Below are positions 18,773 to 27,663 of a stretch of 64,000 nucleotides of DNA, in pieces. Positions within the stretch are counted from its first letter, which is position 1. Each line of letters begins with the position of its first letter. This stretch comes from Lacinutrix sp. MedPE-SW (GTDB lineage: Bacteria; Bacteroidota; Bacteroidia; Flavobacteriales; Flavobacteriaceae). A model generated the notes under the pieces. The model saw nothing but the letters and a program-made list of their open reading frames with translations, had not been told where the DNA came from and searched no databases. Position numbers and translations under genes: made by a program. The stretch lies in contig NZ_MPCX01000003.1 of the NCBI RefSeq assembly GCF_001874145.1, forward strand, positions 124,001-188,000. Reading direction: 5' to 3'.

Positions 18773-20728
18773 TTAACGACGTTTCTTTTTCTTTCCTTTA
18801 TATTTCACCTTATTCTTTCGTTGATTAAAAGGAACAGCATCGTTAAAGGTGTTTTTAGCTTCGCCTTTTGGTTTATTTTTACGCCACTTTTCAGACTTTT
18901 CTGGCAATAAAACTTTTAATAAATCTTGACGCCCAACTTTATTCAAGGTCTTTTTAATCCACGCTTTATTTTCTTCTTTATACCAAAAGAAAAAACGGTG
19001 TTGTTCGTCCTTTTCTTTTCTAGTTTTAGGCGTATTTACTTTTTTAAGCGTATACGGATGGTAACCAGAATAATAAATTACAGTAGCCACCGTCATTGGT
19101 GTTGGTGTAAAACCTTGTACTTGCTCTAACTGGAAGCCCATATCTTTAGTTTCGGCAGCTAGGTTAGCCATATCTTCAACTTCACACGCTGGATGATTAG
19201 ATATAAAATAAGGAATTAATTGAAGCTTTAAATTCTTCTTAATATTAATTTTATCAAAACGCTCTTTAAATTTATGGAAGTATGTAAACGATGGTTTACG
19301 CATTAATTTTAAAACAGGATCACTGGTATGTTCTGGTGCAACTTTAAGTCGTCCAGACACGTGCTTGGTCATCACCTCTTCTGTATAATCATCCAGCTCT
19401 TTTGGATCTGCATTTTTATTAAATTCTGGCACTAACATATCATGCCTAATTCCAGAACCAATAAACGATTTTTTAACCTTCGGGTGACTATCAACAGCCT
19501 TGTATAAATCGGTTAATGGTTTGTGAGACGTATCTAAATTACTACATATTACGGGCGAAATACAACTTGGTGCCACACATTTGTCGCAAATAGATTGCAC
19601 CTTACCTTTCATTTGATACATATTGGCACTTGGTCCTCCAATATCACTTAAATAGCCTTTAAAATCTGGCATATTAGCCACTTTATCAACTTCTTTTAAA
19701 ATTGATTCTTGACTACGAGATGCAATAAATTTTCCTTGATGTGCCGATATAGTACAGAAACTACAACCACCAAAACATCCTCTGTGAATGTTTATAGAGG
19801 TCTTAATCATCTCATAAGCTGGAATTGGTCCACGCTTATTATATTTTGGGTGTGGTAATCGTGTATAAGGTAAATCGAAAGAGGCATCAATTTCAGCCTC
19901 TGTCATGGTTGGATACGGCGGATTTATCATCAAGGTCTTATCGCCCACTTTTTGAAAAATACGTCTTGCTGCCAACTTGTTAGACTCCTGCTCTATTATT
20001 TTAAAGTTAGAGGCGTATTTCTTTTTATCCTTTAAACACACTTCATGCGAAGCAATTTCAACATCTATCCAATTGCTGTTTTTTGGTATGCTTTCATTTT
20101 TATCTAAAAGTACAGCTGTTTGTAAAACGGTATTAATACTATTAAATGGCACGCCTTTTTCTAACAAACGTACTATTTCACGCAATGGTTGTTCTCCCAT
20201 ACCATAAACCAACATATCTGCTTTAGAGGTTTCTAAAATAGTTGGTAATAATTTATCGCTCCAATAATCGTAATGCGTTACACGACGTAGAGAACCTTCA
20301 ATACCACCAATTAAAACTGGAGTATCTGGCCATTTTTCTTTTAAAATTTTAGAATATACAGACGATGCATAATCTGGTCTAAACCCAATATCACCATTTG
20401 GTGTATAAGCATCTTTATCACGCTTCTTTTTATTAGCATTATAATTGCTAATCATAGGATCCATACAACCACCAGTAACACCAAAAAACAATCTTGGCTT
20501 ACCAAGTTTTACAAAATCCTGCAAGTTATCATTAACATTAGGCTGTGGCACAATGGCAACACGTAAACCCATACTTTCTAACAAACGGCCAATTACTGCA
20601 GGCCCAAATGTTGGATGATCTACATAAGCATCTCCACTAAAAAGGATAACATCAAGTGTTTCCCATCCGCGAATTTTCACCTCTTTATTAGTGGTAGGCA
20701 ACCAGCTAGATAATTTTAATTCTTGCAT
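18773..20728 (-). CDS. ygiQ: YgiQ family radical SAM protein
   Basis: This 651-residue protein belongs to the YgiQ (UPF0313) family. An N-terminal B12-binding-like Rossmann region (ILFSGDAYVDHPTFGPAVIGRLLE) precedes the radical SAM core with the cluster motif CFGGCSFC (CxxxCxxC) at about residues 319-326. A further Cys cluster CDKCVAPSCISPVIC follows near residue 386. The C-terminus is extremely basic (KKKKRR), as is usual for the family. The reaction is unknown, although the family is widespread. A -7 box TATTTTTG ends only 7 bases before the ATG, suggesting a very short 5' leader. Confidence 0.92.
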   Translation of the reverse strand: MQELKLSSWLPTTNKEVKIRGWETLDVILFSGDAYVDHPTFGPAVIGRLLESMGLRVAIVPQPNVNDNLQDFVKLGKPRLFFGVTGGCMDPMISNYNANKKKRDKDAYTPNGDIGFRPDYASSVYSKILKEKWPDTPVLIGGIEGSLRRVTHYDYWSDKLLPTILETSKADMLVYGMGEQPLREIVRLLEKGVPFNSINTVLQTAVLLDKNESIPKNSNWIDVEIASHEVCLKDKKKYASNFKIIEQESNKLAARRIFQKVGDKTLMINPPYPTMTEAEIDASFDLPYTRLPHPKYNKRGPIPAYEMIKTSINIHRGCFGGCSFCTISAHQGKFIASRSQESILKEVDKVANMPDFKGYLSDIGGPSANMYQMKGKVQSICDKCVAPSCISPVICSNLDTSHKPLTDLYKAVDSHPKVKKSFIGSGIRHDMLVPEFNKNADPKELDDYTEEVMTKHVSGRLKVAPEHTSDPVLKLMRKPSFTYFHKFKERFDKINIKKNLKLQLIPYFISNHPACEVEDMANLAAETKDMGFQLEQVQGFTPTPMTVATVIYYSGYHPYTLKKVNTPKTRKEKDEQHRFFFWYKEENKAWIKKTLNKVGRQDLLKVLLPEKSEKWRKNKPKGEAKNTFNDAVPFNQRKNKVKYKGKKKKRR

Positions 20729-20735
20729 AACGCTG

Positions 20736-20743
20736 CAAAAATA
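20736..20743 (-). promoter_or_regulatory. Predicted -7 box for ygiQ
   Basis: The minus strand reads TATTTTTG, an exact TAnnTTTG match, 7 bases before the ygiQ ATG. Transcription would begin at or next to the start codon. Confidence 0.4.
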
Positions 20744-20975
20744 GATAAAAAAAGAGTCTTATCCATTATTATAAAAGGGTTTAGCATTTAATTTAACATG
20801 CAAAAAAGAAATTATACAACTATAAAACAAGACCTTTTAATTTAATTTATAAAATTTGAGGGAGAAATAAACAATCTTAAAGATTTATAAACATCTGATT
20901 TATAAAAAACAAAGGGTAATTAACAATGTTTGGAAACATATTAACAAAGTTATCAAATAAAATACGCCATACTAT

Positions 20976-21005
20976 TTGGTAATCAAGAAGATTGTCGTAA
21001 ATTTG
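20976..21005 (+). promoter_or_regulatory. Predicted promoter of the rplM-rpsI operon
   Basis: A TTG -33 element (20976-20978) is followed after 19 bases by TAAATTTG (20998-21005), an exact TAnnTTTG match. The spacing is the same as in the TetR-RND promoter of this window. The predicted start is near 21012, giving a leader of about 40 bases. Confidence 0.65.
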
Positions 21006-21052
21006 CAAACTCTTTTTGAGAGAGGAATGTTTAATAATAAAATTTAAAAATT

Positions 21053-21508
21053 GTGGATACACTAAGCTACAAAACCATTTCAGCAAACAAAGCTACTGCA
21101 GATAAGCAGTGGGTTTTAGTGGACGCTGATGGTCAAACTTTAGGGCGTATGTGCACTCAAATCGCAAGATTATTAAGAGGAAAGCACAAGCCAAGCTTCA
21201 CACCACACGTTGACTGTGGAGATAACGTAATTGTTATCAATGCAGAAAAAATCAACTTAACAGGAAACAAGTGGACAGATAAATCTTATATCCGTCACAC
21301 AGGTTACCCAGGTGGTCAAAGAAGTTTAACTGCTACTGAATTGTTCGGAAAAGATCCAGCAAGATTAGTAGAGAAATCTGTAAAAGGAATGTTACCTAAA
21401 AACAAATTAGGAGCAGCTCTTTTTAGAAACTTAACTGTTGTTACAGGAACTGAGCACGCTCACGAAGCTCAAAAACCTAAAACAATTAACTTAAACGAAT
21501 TCAAGTAA
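21053..21508 (+). CDS. rplM: 50S ribosomal protein L13
   Basis: The 151-residue protein matches bacterial L13: WVLVDADGQTLGRMCTQIARLLRGKHKPSFTPHVDCGDNVIVINAEKI and the YIRHTGYPGG segment are diagnostic. L13 is an early assembly protein of the large subunit. The start is GTG at 21053 (encoding the usual MDTLSYKT N-terminus of flavobacterial L13); no ATG lies nearby in frame. The stop overlaps the start of rpsI as TAATG, the standard L13-S9 operon with coupled translation. The N-terminal extension before NKATADKQW is normal for Bacteroidota. Confidence 0.96.
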   Translation: MDTLSYKTISANKATADKQWVLVDADGQTLGRMCTQIARLLRGKHKPSFTPHVDCGDNVIVINAEKINLTGNKWTDKSYIRHTGYPGGQRSLTATELFGKDPARLVEKSVKGMLPKNKLGAALFRNLTVVTGTEHAHEAQKPKTINLNEFK

Positions 21509-21894
21509 TGGAAGTATTACACAAAATTGGTCGTCGTAAAACGGCTGTTGCTCGTGTTTACCTTAAAGAAGGTAAAGGAAACATCACGATTAACAAAAAA
21601 GATTTAAAAGACTACTTCGATACAGCAACGTTACAGTACAAAGTAAACCAACCGTTAGCATTAACTAACAACGAAGGTAACTTTGATATTTCTGTAAATG
21701 TATTTGGAGGTGGTATTACTGGTCAAGCAGAAGCTATCCGTTTAGCAATCTCTCGCGCAATGTGTGAGTTAAATGATGAAAACAGAGGCATCCTTAAACC
21801 AGAAGGTTTATTAACTAGAGACCCAAGAATGGTTGAGCGTAAAAAATTCGGACAGAAGAAAGCGCGTAAAAAATTCCAATTCTCGAAACGTTAA
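21508..21894 (+). CDS. rpsI: 30S ribosomal protein S9
   Basis: The 128-residue S9 is recognised by IGRRKTAVARVYLKEGKG at the N-terminus, VFGGGITGQAEAIRLAISRA in the middle and the C-terminal tail KKARKKFQFSKR, which reaches into the P site of the ribosome. It overlaps rplM by one base (TAATG). A hairpin without a T-run follows at 21905-21934, so some transcription may continue into rpsB 175 bases downstream. Confidence 0.96.
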   Translation: MEVLHKIGRRKTAVARVYLKEGKGNITINKKDLKDYFDTATLQYKVNQPLALTNNEGNFDISVNVFGGGITGQAEAIRLAISRAMCELNDENRGILKPEGLLTRDPRMVERKKFGQKKARKKFQFSKR

Positions 21895-21904
21895 TATTAT
21901 CCTT

Positions 21905-21934
21905 CAACAGTATTGTATATTATCAATACTGTTG
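21905..21934 (+). promoter_or_regulatory. Perfect 11-bp hairpin between rpsI and rpsB
   Basis: CAACAGTATTG and CAATACTGTTG are separated by 8 bases. It is not followed by a T-run, so it is a poor intrinsic terminator. It could be an mRNA-processing or stabilising hairpin, or part of an S2 leader in the 175-base rpsI-rpsB gap. Confidence 0.5.
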
Positions 21935-22069
21935 AGACAAAACAAAAAATTAAAACAGTTATTGTTGTCCTAGCCTAAAAGCAGGATTTAGTTTAGCATC
22001 TAAATGAAGCCATAAGCTTTCTAGCCCATTGGAACATTGCTAATTCAACAGAACGTAAACTATTACAAA

Positions 22070-22843
22070 ATGGCAGTAGAAGTAAAAGAATTACTTGAAG
22101 CAGGTGTACACTTTGGTCACCTTACACGTAAGTGGGATCCAAACATGGCGCCTTACGTATATATGGAACGTAACGGAATCCATATTATAAACTTATACAA
22201 AACAGCAGCTAAGATTGACGAAGCTGGAGAAGCTTTAGCAAAAATTGCAGCCTCTGGTCGTAAAATCTTATTTGTTGCTACAAAAAAACAAGCAAAAGAC
22301 ATCGTTGCTGAAAAAGCAGGTAGCATTAACATGCCTTACATCACAGAAAGATGGCCAGGTGGAATGTTAACTAACTTCGTAACTATTAGAAAAGCTATTA
22401 AAAAAATGGCTACTATTGATAGAATGAAGAAAGATGGAACATTTTTAACTTTATCTAAAAAAGAACGTTTACAAGTTGACCGTTTAAGAGCGAAGTTAGA
22501 AAAAAACTTAGGTTCTATTGTTGATATGACACGTCTTCCAGGAGCTTTGTTTGTTGTAGATATTAAACGTGAGCATATCGCGATTAAAGAAGCACAAAAA
22601 TTAAACATTCCTATTTTTGCAATGGTAGATACTAACTCAGATCCACGTCAAGTAGATTACGTTATACCAGCAAATGATGATGCTTCTAAATCAATCGATA
22701 AAATATTAACGCATGTTACTGAAGCTATTACTGGTGGATTAAACGAGCGTAAAGCTGAAAAAGCTGAAAAAGCTGAAGGTAAAGCCGAGAAAAAGGCTGC
22801 TCCAGCTAAAAAAGCGACTGCAGTTAAAGAAGAAGAAGAATAA
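22070..22843 (+). CDS. rpsB: 30S ribosomal protein S2
   Basis: S2 is identified by VKELLEAGVHFGHLTRKWDPNM, the ERWPGGMLTNF block and the conserved DTNSDPRQVDYVIPANDDA region. I chose the ATG at 22070 (MAVEVKELL) over an in-frame TTG 33 bases upstream, because all S2 proteins begin close to this point. The product has 257 residues. The C-terminal tail is a Lys/Ala/Glu-rich low-complexity stretch (AEKAEKAEGKAEKK), typical of flavobacterial S2. S2 binds the 30S subunit late and helps dock mRNA. A terminator separates it from tsf, the usual next gene. Confidence 0.96.
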   Translation: MAVEVKELLEAGVHFGHLTRKWDPNMAPYVYMERNGIHIINLYKTAAKIDEAGEALAKIAASGRKILFVATKKQAKDIVAEKAGSINMPYITERWPGGMLTNFVTIRKAIKKMATIDRMKKDGTFLTLSKKERLQVDRLRAKLEKNLGSIVDMTRLPGALFVVDIKREHIAIKEAQKLNIPIFAMVDTNSDPRQVDYVIPANDDASKSIDKILTHVTEAITGGLNERKAEKAEKAEGKAEKKAAPAKKATAVKEEEE

Positions 22844-22865
22844 ATAACAATTTCGAAACATTTAT

Positions 22866-22915
22866 AAGTCGTTTAATTCTTTTCTTTACAGAAATAAATT
22901 GAACGACTTTTTTTT
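22866..22915 (+). terminator. Intrinsic terminator between rpsB and tsf
   Basis: AAGTCGTTTAATT pairs with AATTGAACGACTT (one mismatch) across an 18-base loop and is followed by a T-run. Confidence 0.85.
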
Positions 22916-22930
22916 AAATTAACTTATATT

Positions 22931-23890
22931 ATGAGTGATGTAAAAATTTCAGCAGCAGAAGTAAACAAATTAAGAAAAGCTACTGGTGCAGGTATGATGG
23001 ATTGTAAAAAAGCCTTAGTTGAAGCTAAAGGTGATTTTGATGCTGCTATCGACGTATTACGTAAAAAAGGACAAAAAGTAGCTGAAAAAAGAGCTGACAG
23101 AGATTCTTCTGAAGGTGCTGCTGCAATTAAAATAAATGATGACAATACTGTTGGTGTTGCTATTGTATTAGGATGTGAAACAGATTTCGTTGGTAAAAAC
23201 GAAAACTTCTTAGCATTAGCTAACGAATTAGCAGACAAAGCAATCAACTTTGATAATAAAGAAGATTTCTTAGCATCAGATTTTGGTGGTATGACTGTAT
23301 CTGAAAAACTAGTTGAGCAAACAGGTGTTATTGGTGAGAAATTAGAAATCAACGCTTTCGAGAAGCTAGAAGCTCCTTACGTTGGTTCTTACGTGCACAT
23401 TAACAAAATTGGTGCATTAGTAGGTTTATCTCAAGAAAATGCAGAAGTAGCTAAAGATGTAGCTATGCAAGTAGCTTCTATGGGAGCAACAACTTTATCT
23501 TACAAAGATTTTGATCCAGCATACATTGCTAGCGAAACAGAAGCAAGAATTGCTGTTATAGAAAAAGATAATATTGAATTAGGTCGTTTAGGTAAAACTT
23601 TAAAAAACGTACCTCAATACATCTCTATGGCGCAATTAACTCCAGAAGTTATGGCACAAGCCGAAGCTGATGCAAAAGAGCAATTAAAAGCTGAAGGTAA
23701 ACCAGAACAAATTTGGGATAAAATTTTACCAGGAAAAATGGATCGTTTTGTTAGCGATAACACAACTTTAGATCAAGAACAATGTTTACTTGACCAAAGG
23801 TTTATTAAAGACGAAAAGCAAACAGTTGCAGATTACGTAGCGTCTAAAAACGTTGAAGTAACTGCTTTTAAACGTGTTTCTTTAGGATAA
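22931..23890 (+). CDS. tsf: Elongation factor Ts
   Basis: The 319-residue nucleotide-exchange factor for EF-Tu begins with the UBA-like domain (VNKLRKATGAGMMDCKKALVEAKGDFDAAIDVLRKKG), followed by the core with the TDFVGKNE motif that contacts EF-Tu (Asp-Phe pair inserting near the Mg site). The remaining dimerisation-like domains are complete, ending in VTAFKRVSLG. It lies 87 bases after rpsB behind a terminator, so it may have its own promoter. Length and domain order are normal for Bacteroidota. Confidence 0.96.
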   Translation: MSDVKISAAEVNKLRKATGAGMMDCKKALVEAKGDFDAAIDVLRKKGQKVAEKRADRDSSEGAAAIKINDDNTVGVAIVLGCETDFVGKNENFLALANELADKAINFDNKEDFLASDFGGMTVSEKLVEQTGVIGEKLEINAFEKLEAPYVGSYVHINKIGALVGLSQENAEVAKDVAMQVASMGATTLSYKDFDPAYIASETEARIAVIEKDNIELGRLGKTLKNVPQYISMAQLTPEVMAQAEADAKEQLKAEGKPEQIWDKILPGKMDRFVSDNTTLDQEQCLLDQRFIKDEKQTVADYVASKNVEVTAFKRVSLG

Positions 23891-23903
23891 TAAATTCCTG
23901 TTT

Positions 23904-23932
23904 TGTCATTCCGCACTTGATGCGGAATTCAC
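23904..23932. repeat. Short REP-like palindrome after tsf
   Basis: TTCCGCA and TGCGGAA are separated by CTTGA, preceded by GTCA. GC-rich hairpins of this type (TCATTCCGC...GCGGAAT) are known as dispersed intergenic repeats in many bacteria. Only one copy was seen in this window, so its repeat nature is inferred. Confidence 0.45.
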
Positions 23933-23947
23933 AAAATATTAAATAAT

Positions 23948-23989
23948 AAAAAACCACTACTCTATTTTTTTAGAGCTAGTGGTTTTTTT
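23948..23989 (+). terminator. Intrinsic terminator after tsf
   Basis: AAAAAACCACTA with CTCTA pairs with TAGAG and TAGTGGTTTTTT (one bulged C) around a T-rich loop, ending in a T-run. Confidence 0.85.
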
Positions 23990-24062
23990 ATACTTTAAAA
24001 ATTACAACTAAAAAAAGTAATATTTCTACTGCAATAGCAATTTTAAAAATAAAAAAATTATG

Positions 24063-24070
24063 TAGCTTTG
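24063..24070 (+). promoter_or_regulatory. Predicted -7 box for pyrH
   Basis: TAGCTTTG matches TAnnTTTG exactly, 18 bases before the pyrH ATG. A TTTT at 24041 stands where TTG would be expected. Confidence 0.45.
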
Positions 24071-24088
24071 CTAAACTCTTATTCTCAC

Positions 24089-24796
24089 ATGAAATACAAA
24101 AGAATCCTCCTAAAACTATCTGGTGAAGCCTTAATGGGAAATCGCCAATATGGTATTGATCCAGAACGTCTTGCAGAATATGCACAAGACATAAAAGCAG
24201 TAACAGAAAAAGGAATAGAAGTTGCCATAGTTATTGGTGGCGGAAACATTTTTAGAGGTGTTGCCGGAGCCATGAATGGTATGGACAGAGTTCAAGGTGA
24301 CCACATGGGAATGCTTGCTACTGTAATTAACGGTTTAGCATTACAACAAGCTTTAGAAGATGCCGAGGTTAAAACAAGATTGCAAACAGCTATAAAAATT
24401 AACGAAGTGGCAGAGCCATTTATACGCCGTAAAGCCATGAGCCATTTACGAAAAGGACGTGTAGTTATTTTTGGTGGCGGAACAGGAAACCCATATTTCA
24501 CCACAGATTCTGCAGCCGTATTAAGAGCAATAGAAATTGAAGCCGATGTAATTTTAAAAGGAACACGTGTAGATGGTATTTATAATGCAGATCCAGAAAA
24601 AGATGCCGAAGCTATAAAATTTGATCATATTACTTTTGACGATGTTTTACGTAAAGGTTTAAAAGTAATGGACACAACAGCATTTACCTTAAGCCAAGAA
24701 AACGATTTACCAATAATAGTTTTCGATATGAATACAAGAGGTAATTTAATGAAAGTAGTCTCTGGAGAAAACATAGGAACACAAGTAAGTTTATAA
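24089..24796 (+). CDS. pyrH: UMP kinase
   Basis: The 235-residue amino-acid-kinase-fold enzyme phosphorylates UMP to UDP in pyrimidine synthesis. The N-terminus [16 protein letters not shown], the glycine-rich [10 protein letters not shown], the [21 protein letters not shown] block and [13 protein letters not shown] are diagnostic. The start is ATG at 24089; an in-frame TTG upstream would add seven residues (LNSYSH) without family support. It lies between tsf and frr, the common rpsB-tsf-pyrH-frr order. The 162-base gap before frr has no clear terminator, so the two may share a transcript. Confidence 0.96.
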   Translation: MKYKRILLKLSGEALMGNRQYGIDPERLAEYAQDIKAVTEKGIEVAIVIGGGNIFRGVAGAMNGMDRVQGDHMGMLATVINGLALQQALEDAEVKTRLQTAIKINEVAEPFIRRKAMSHLRKGRVVIFGGGTGNPYFTTDSAAVLRAIEIEADVILKGTRVDGIYNADPEKDAEAIKFDHITFDDVLRKGLKVMDTTAFTLSQENDLPIIVFDMNTRGNLMKVVSGENIGTQVSL

Positions 24797-24958
24797 AAAA
24801 ATTCTAACCTTTTTCTAAAAAGTATTACTTTAGTATTAATTATTAGAAAAAACCATAAACTTTAAAATTCTTTATTAAGGTTTAAAACTCTAGTAAACAA
24901 CAAAATATATTTTGGCTTAATTCTTGAAATAAGCTAATTAGTAATAAATATTTTAACA

Positions 24959-25516
24959 ATGAACGAAGACATTCAATTTATAATTGATAGCGCTAAAGAG
25001 TCTATGGACGCTGCTATCGAGCATTTAAAAAAGCAATTTTTAAACATACGTGCAGGAAAGGCAAGTCCAGCAATGTTAGGTAGTGTAGTTGTAGATTATT
25101 ATGGCTCTAAAACACCGTTAAGCCAAGTAGCAAATGTAAACACACCAGATGGTAGAACCATTACAATACAACCTTGGGAAAAAGGAATGATTCAAGAAAT
25201 TGAAAAGGCAATAATGATTGCTAATTTAGGTTTTAACCCAATGAATAATGGTGAATCATTAATAATTAATGTACCACCATTAACCGAAGAACGTAGATTG
25301 CAACTTGGAAAACAAGCAAAAGCAGAAGCAGAAGACGCAAAAGTAGGTGTTAGAAATGCACGAAAAGATGCAAATAACGATATTAAAAAAGTTGATGACG
25401 CCTCTGAGGATTTGCAAAAAAACGCAGAAGCAGACATACAAGAACTTACAAACAAATCTGTTAAAAAAATTGATGAGCTCTTAGCAAATAAAGATGCCGA
25501 AATCATGACAGTATAA
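24959..25516 (+). CDS. frr: Ribosome recycling factor
   Basis: The 185-residue RRF has the typical two-domain layout: long helices with LKKQFLNIRAGKASPAMLGSVVVDYYGSKTPLSQVANV, the IQPWEKGMI segment, and NVPPLTEERRLQLGKQAKAEAEDAKVGVRNARKDAN with the conserved Arg/Lys face. It splits post-termination ribosomes with EF-G. It is complete and ends just before a strong terminator. The leader (24797-24958) has a short GCTTA/TAAGC hairpin near 24916-24935, with no established meaning. Confidence 0.96.
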   Translation: MNEDIQFIIDSAKESMDAAIEHLKKQFLNIRAGKASPAMLGSVVVDYYGSKTPLSQVANVNTPDGRTITIQPWEKGMIQEIEKAIMIANLGFNPMNNGESLIINVPPLTEERRLQLGKQAKAEAEDAKVGVRNARKDANNDIKKVDDASEDLQKNAEADIQELTNKSVKKIDELLANKDAEIMTV

Positions 25517-25521
25517 ACGTT

Positions 25522-25550
25522 AAAAGCGACTTAATTGTCGCTTTTTTTTT
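25522..25550 (+). terminator. Intrinsic terminator after frr
   Basis: AAAAGCGAC and GTCGCTTTT form a 9-bp stem with a 6-base loop, followed by a T-run. Confidence 0.9.
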
Positions 25551-25586
25551 GCCAAAAAAATGTAACTTTATAGCTTATTTAAAAGC

Positions 25587-26327
25587 ATGCGCTTAACAAA
25601 ACTTATATTGTTCTTTTTTATTCTTACGCTATCTACAGTTTGTATAGCACAAGACTATAAGTTTATTCCTAAAAATCAACATTTATTAACAGAAGCGCAA
25701 ATAAAAACTACCGAGATAATTATCACTCCAGATGTTAACCTTTTTAATGAAAAAGGTCAATTATTACCAATGTCTCAAATGGAGCTTATGGCAAATCCAG
25801 AGTATAAACCACTTTTTTACGTGGGTGATAATGGTAAAATAAAATCGGTAGTATTTCAAAAAAGAAACAATAATCCTGTTTTAATAGAAAAAAATCCTGA
25901 AAGCTATTTCGAACCAGGAGAAAAAGCATTAGATTTTTTAGTTACAGATTTAAAAGGCAATAAAATTAAGCTCTCTAACCTTAAAGGTCATGTAGTTGTA
26001 TTAAATTTTTGGTTTACTAAATGCCCACCATGTATTCAAGAAATGCCAGATTTAAATAAACTTAATCAAGAATTTAAAGGTGAAAAGGTGAAGTTTATTG
26101 CCATTACTTTTAATACAAAAGAAGAAATTAAAACCTTTTTAAATACAAAAAAGTTTAATTATACTTTAGCTCACAATGCTAACCATGTAATAGATAGTTA
26201 TGGTGTAAATAGCTTTCCTACAAATATGGTAATAAATCAAAAAGGAGAAATAGTTTTAAAAGAGCTTGGTTATAGAACAAATATAAAAACTGTACTATCA
26301 AACTCTATAAATACGTTACTTAAATAG
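25587..26327 (+). CDS. Exported TlpA-like thioredoxin-family protein
   Basis: The 246-residue protein has a signal peptide ending near VCIAQ (residue 22). A Bacteroidota-specific region of about 90 residues follows, then an AhpC/TSA-Redoxin-type thioredoxin domain. The active site is CPPC in NFWFTKCPPCIQEMPDL, with the cis-Pro loop SFPTNMVI. It is likely a periplasmic thiol-disulfide reductase, similar to TlpA/ResA in cytochrome or envelope protein maturation. The next gene, an outer-membrane barrel protein, starts 3 bases later, so the two form an operon and may work on the same envelope process (inference). Confidence 0.87.
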   Translation: MRLTKLILFFFILTLSTVCIAQDYKFIPKNQHLLTEAQIKTTEIIITPDVNLFNEKGQLLPMSQMELMANPEYKPLFYVGDNGKIKSVVFQKRNNNPVLIEKNPESYFEPGEKALDFLVTDLKGNKIKLSNLKGHVVVLNFWFTKCPPCIQEMPDLNKLNQEFKGEKVKFIAITFNTKEEIKTFLNTKKFNYTLAHNANHVIDSYGVNSFPTNMVINQKGEIVLKELGYRTNIKTVLSNSINTLLK

Positions 26328-26330
26328 TTT

Positions 26331-27599
26331 ATGGGTAAACATTTGATCTTTATACTATTTTTTAGTTTATGCATAAACCTAACTGCGCAAACACCAAAGG
26401 AAGAAACCCTAAAAGTTAGTGACACTACAAAGTCTACAGAATTATTAAAACAATTAGGAAACGGTTTTTTTCCAACAAAAATCTGGAATTTCGATTTACG
26501 TTATTTAGTTAAGTTTAATCAATATGAAGGTTTTAGAACTGGTTTAGGTGGTGTAACTAACGATTCTTTTTCTAAACGATTTAGAATAGATTCGTATGTG
26601 GTTTATGGTTTTGCAGACGATAGATTTAAATACAAAATTGGTGGTGGCGTATTATTAAATCCAGAAACAAAAACTTGGCTAAATCTTTATTATAACGATG
26701 ATTTGCAAGAAACTGGAAGTAGTACTTTTTTAACAGACGGTAGAATGTTTTCGTTTTTTGAGCCCAGACTTCTTAATATCGAGTTGTTTCATAAACACAT
26801 AACATCTACGGTAAGTATTGAGCACGAAATAAACCCTAGATTATATACAGAAACACAGTTTGCTGTTAGCAATGTAGAACCTACATATAATTATTCGTAT
26901 GTACTAAATGGTGAAAATTTTGAGCAGTTTGAAATGAGTACCGCAACTGTATCAGTACAATGGGATCCATTTACAGAATTTGAAACTATAGATGGTAAAA
27001 ACGAAATAACAAAAGATGCTTTTCCAAAGTTTTCGTTTCAGTATACCAAAAATTTAAAAAATGTTTTCGATGCAAATTTCAACTTTTCAAAAGTAGATTT
27101 TAAGGCCATTCATAAAATTAAACACAATAAAGATTCTTATTCAACCTTTAGACTTTCTGCTGGAATAGCTAGAGGCGATACACCATTAACGCATTTATAT
27201 CACGCATACCCAAACAATAATAACAAAGAAACTATTTTACAGCGTTTTTCTGTTGCTGGTATAAACAGTTTTGAAACCATGTATTTTAATGAGTTTTTTT
27301 CTGATAGGTTTACAACTTTAATTGCCAAACATTATGTGAAGCCTTTTAAAATTTTTAAAGGTTTTAATCCGCAACTTGTATTAATTACAAGGTATGCCAT
27401 TGGTGATATGAAAAATATAGACAGACATCAAAATATTACTTTTGGCACACTAGATAAAGGCTATACAGAATCTGGTTTTGAACTTAACAAACTTCTTTTT
27501 GGTTTTGGTGTAAGTTTTGCTTACAGGTATGGCGGTTATCACTTACCAAAAAATGAAGATAATATTGCTTTTAAATTTACATTTAATATTACGTTATAA
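26331..27599 (+). CDS. Outer-membrane beta-barrel protein, DUF5686-like
   Basis: This 422-residue protein has a signal peptide ending in NLTAQ. Its alternating aromatic and polar strands are typical of a beta-barrel and it ends in FKFTFNITL, a C-terminal strand pattern of outer-membrane proteins. The segment IWNFDLRYLVKFNQYEGFRTGLGG resembles the barrel part of DUF5686 proteins, which normally also carry an N-terminal carboxypeptidase-like regulatory domain; that domain is missing here. It lies 3 bases after the exported thioredoxin. The function is unknown. Confidence 0.7.
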   Translation: MGKHLIFILFFSLCINLTAQTPKEETLKVSDTTKSTELLKQLGNGFFPTKIWNFDLRYLVKFNQYEGFRTGLGGVTNDSFSKRFRIDSYVVYGFADDRFKYKIGGGVLLNPETKTWLNLYYNDDLQETGSSTFLTDGRMFSFFEPRLLNIELFHKHITSTVSIEHEINPRLYTETQFAVSNVEPTYNYSYVLNGENFEQFEMSTATVSVQWDPFTEFETIDGKNEITKDAFPKFSFQYTKNLKNVFDANFNFSKVDFKAIHKIKHNKDSYSTFRLSAGIARGDTPLTHLYHAYPNNNNKETILQRFSVAGINSFETMYFNEFFSDRFTTLIAKHYVKPFKIFKGFNPQLVLITRYAIGDMKNIDRHQNITFGTLDKGYTESGFELNKLLFGFGVSFAYRYGGYHLPKNEDNIAFKFTFNITL

Positions 27600-27636
27600 T
27601 TTTATTTTTTGACTCGCATAATCCTATGGTTTTCCA

Positions 27637-27644
27637 TACCTTTG
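27637..27644 (+). promoter_or_regulatory. Predicted -7 box for the MMPL transporter gene
   Basis: TACCTTTG matches TAnnTTTG exactly, 19 bases before the ATG at 27664. A TTTG at 27608-27611 lies too far upstream for ideal -33 spacing. Confidence 0.4.
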
Positions 27645-27663
27645 CGCCTACTTTAAAGATGAC

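Larger units (their letters stand above)
20729..21052. other. Divergent intergenic region ygiQ / rplM
   Basis: These 324 bases carry the ygiQ -7 box at one end and the rplM promoter at the other. The middle (about 20750-20970) is AT-rich with no convincing ORF, RNA gene or long hairpin. The leader after the rplM promoter contains a weak CTCT/AGAG hairpin (about 21010-21024). It might be a ribosomal-protein leader, but I cannot show this. Confidence 0.6.

Noticed and set aside
20877-21086. Minus-strand ORF of 69 codons upstream of and into rplM
   Set aside because: It overlaps the rplM promoter and start, has AT-driven composition and no recognisable domain.
22924-23352. 142-codon minus-strand ORF inside tsf
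   Set aside because: It lies entirely antisense to the EF-Ts gene; its Ser-rich composition is a by-product of tsf codons.
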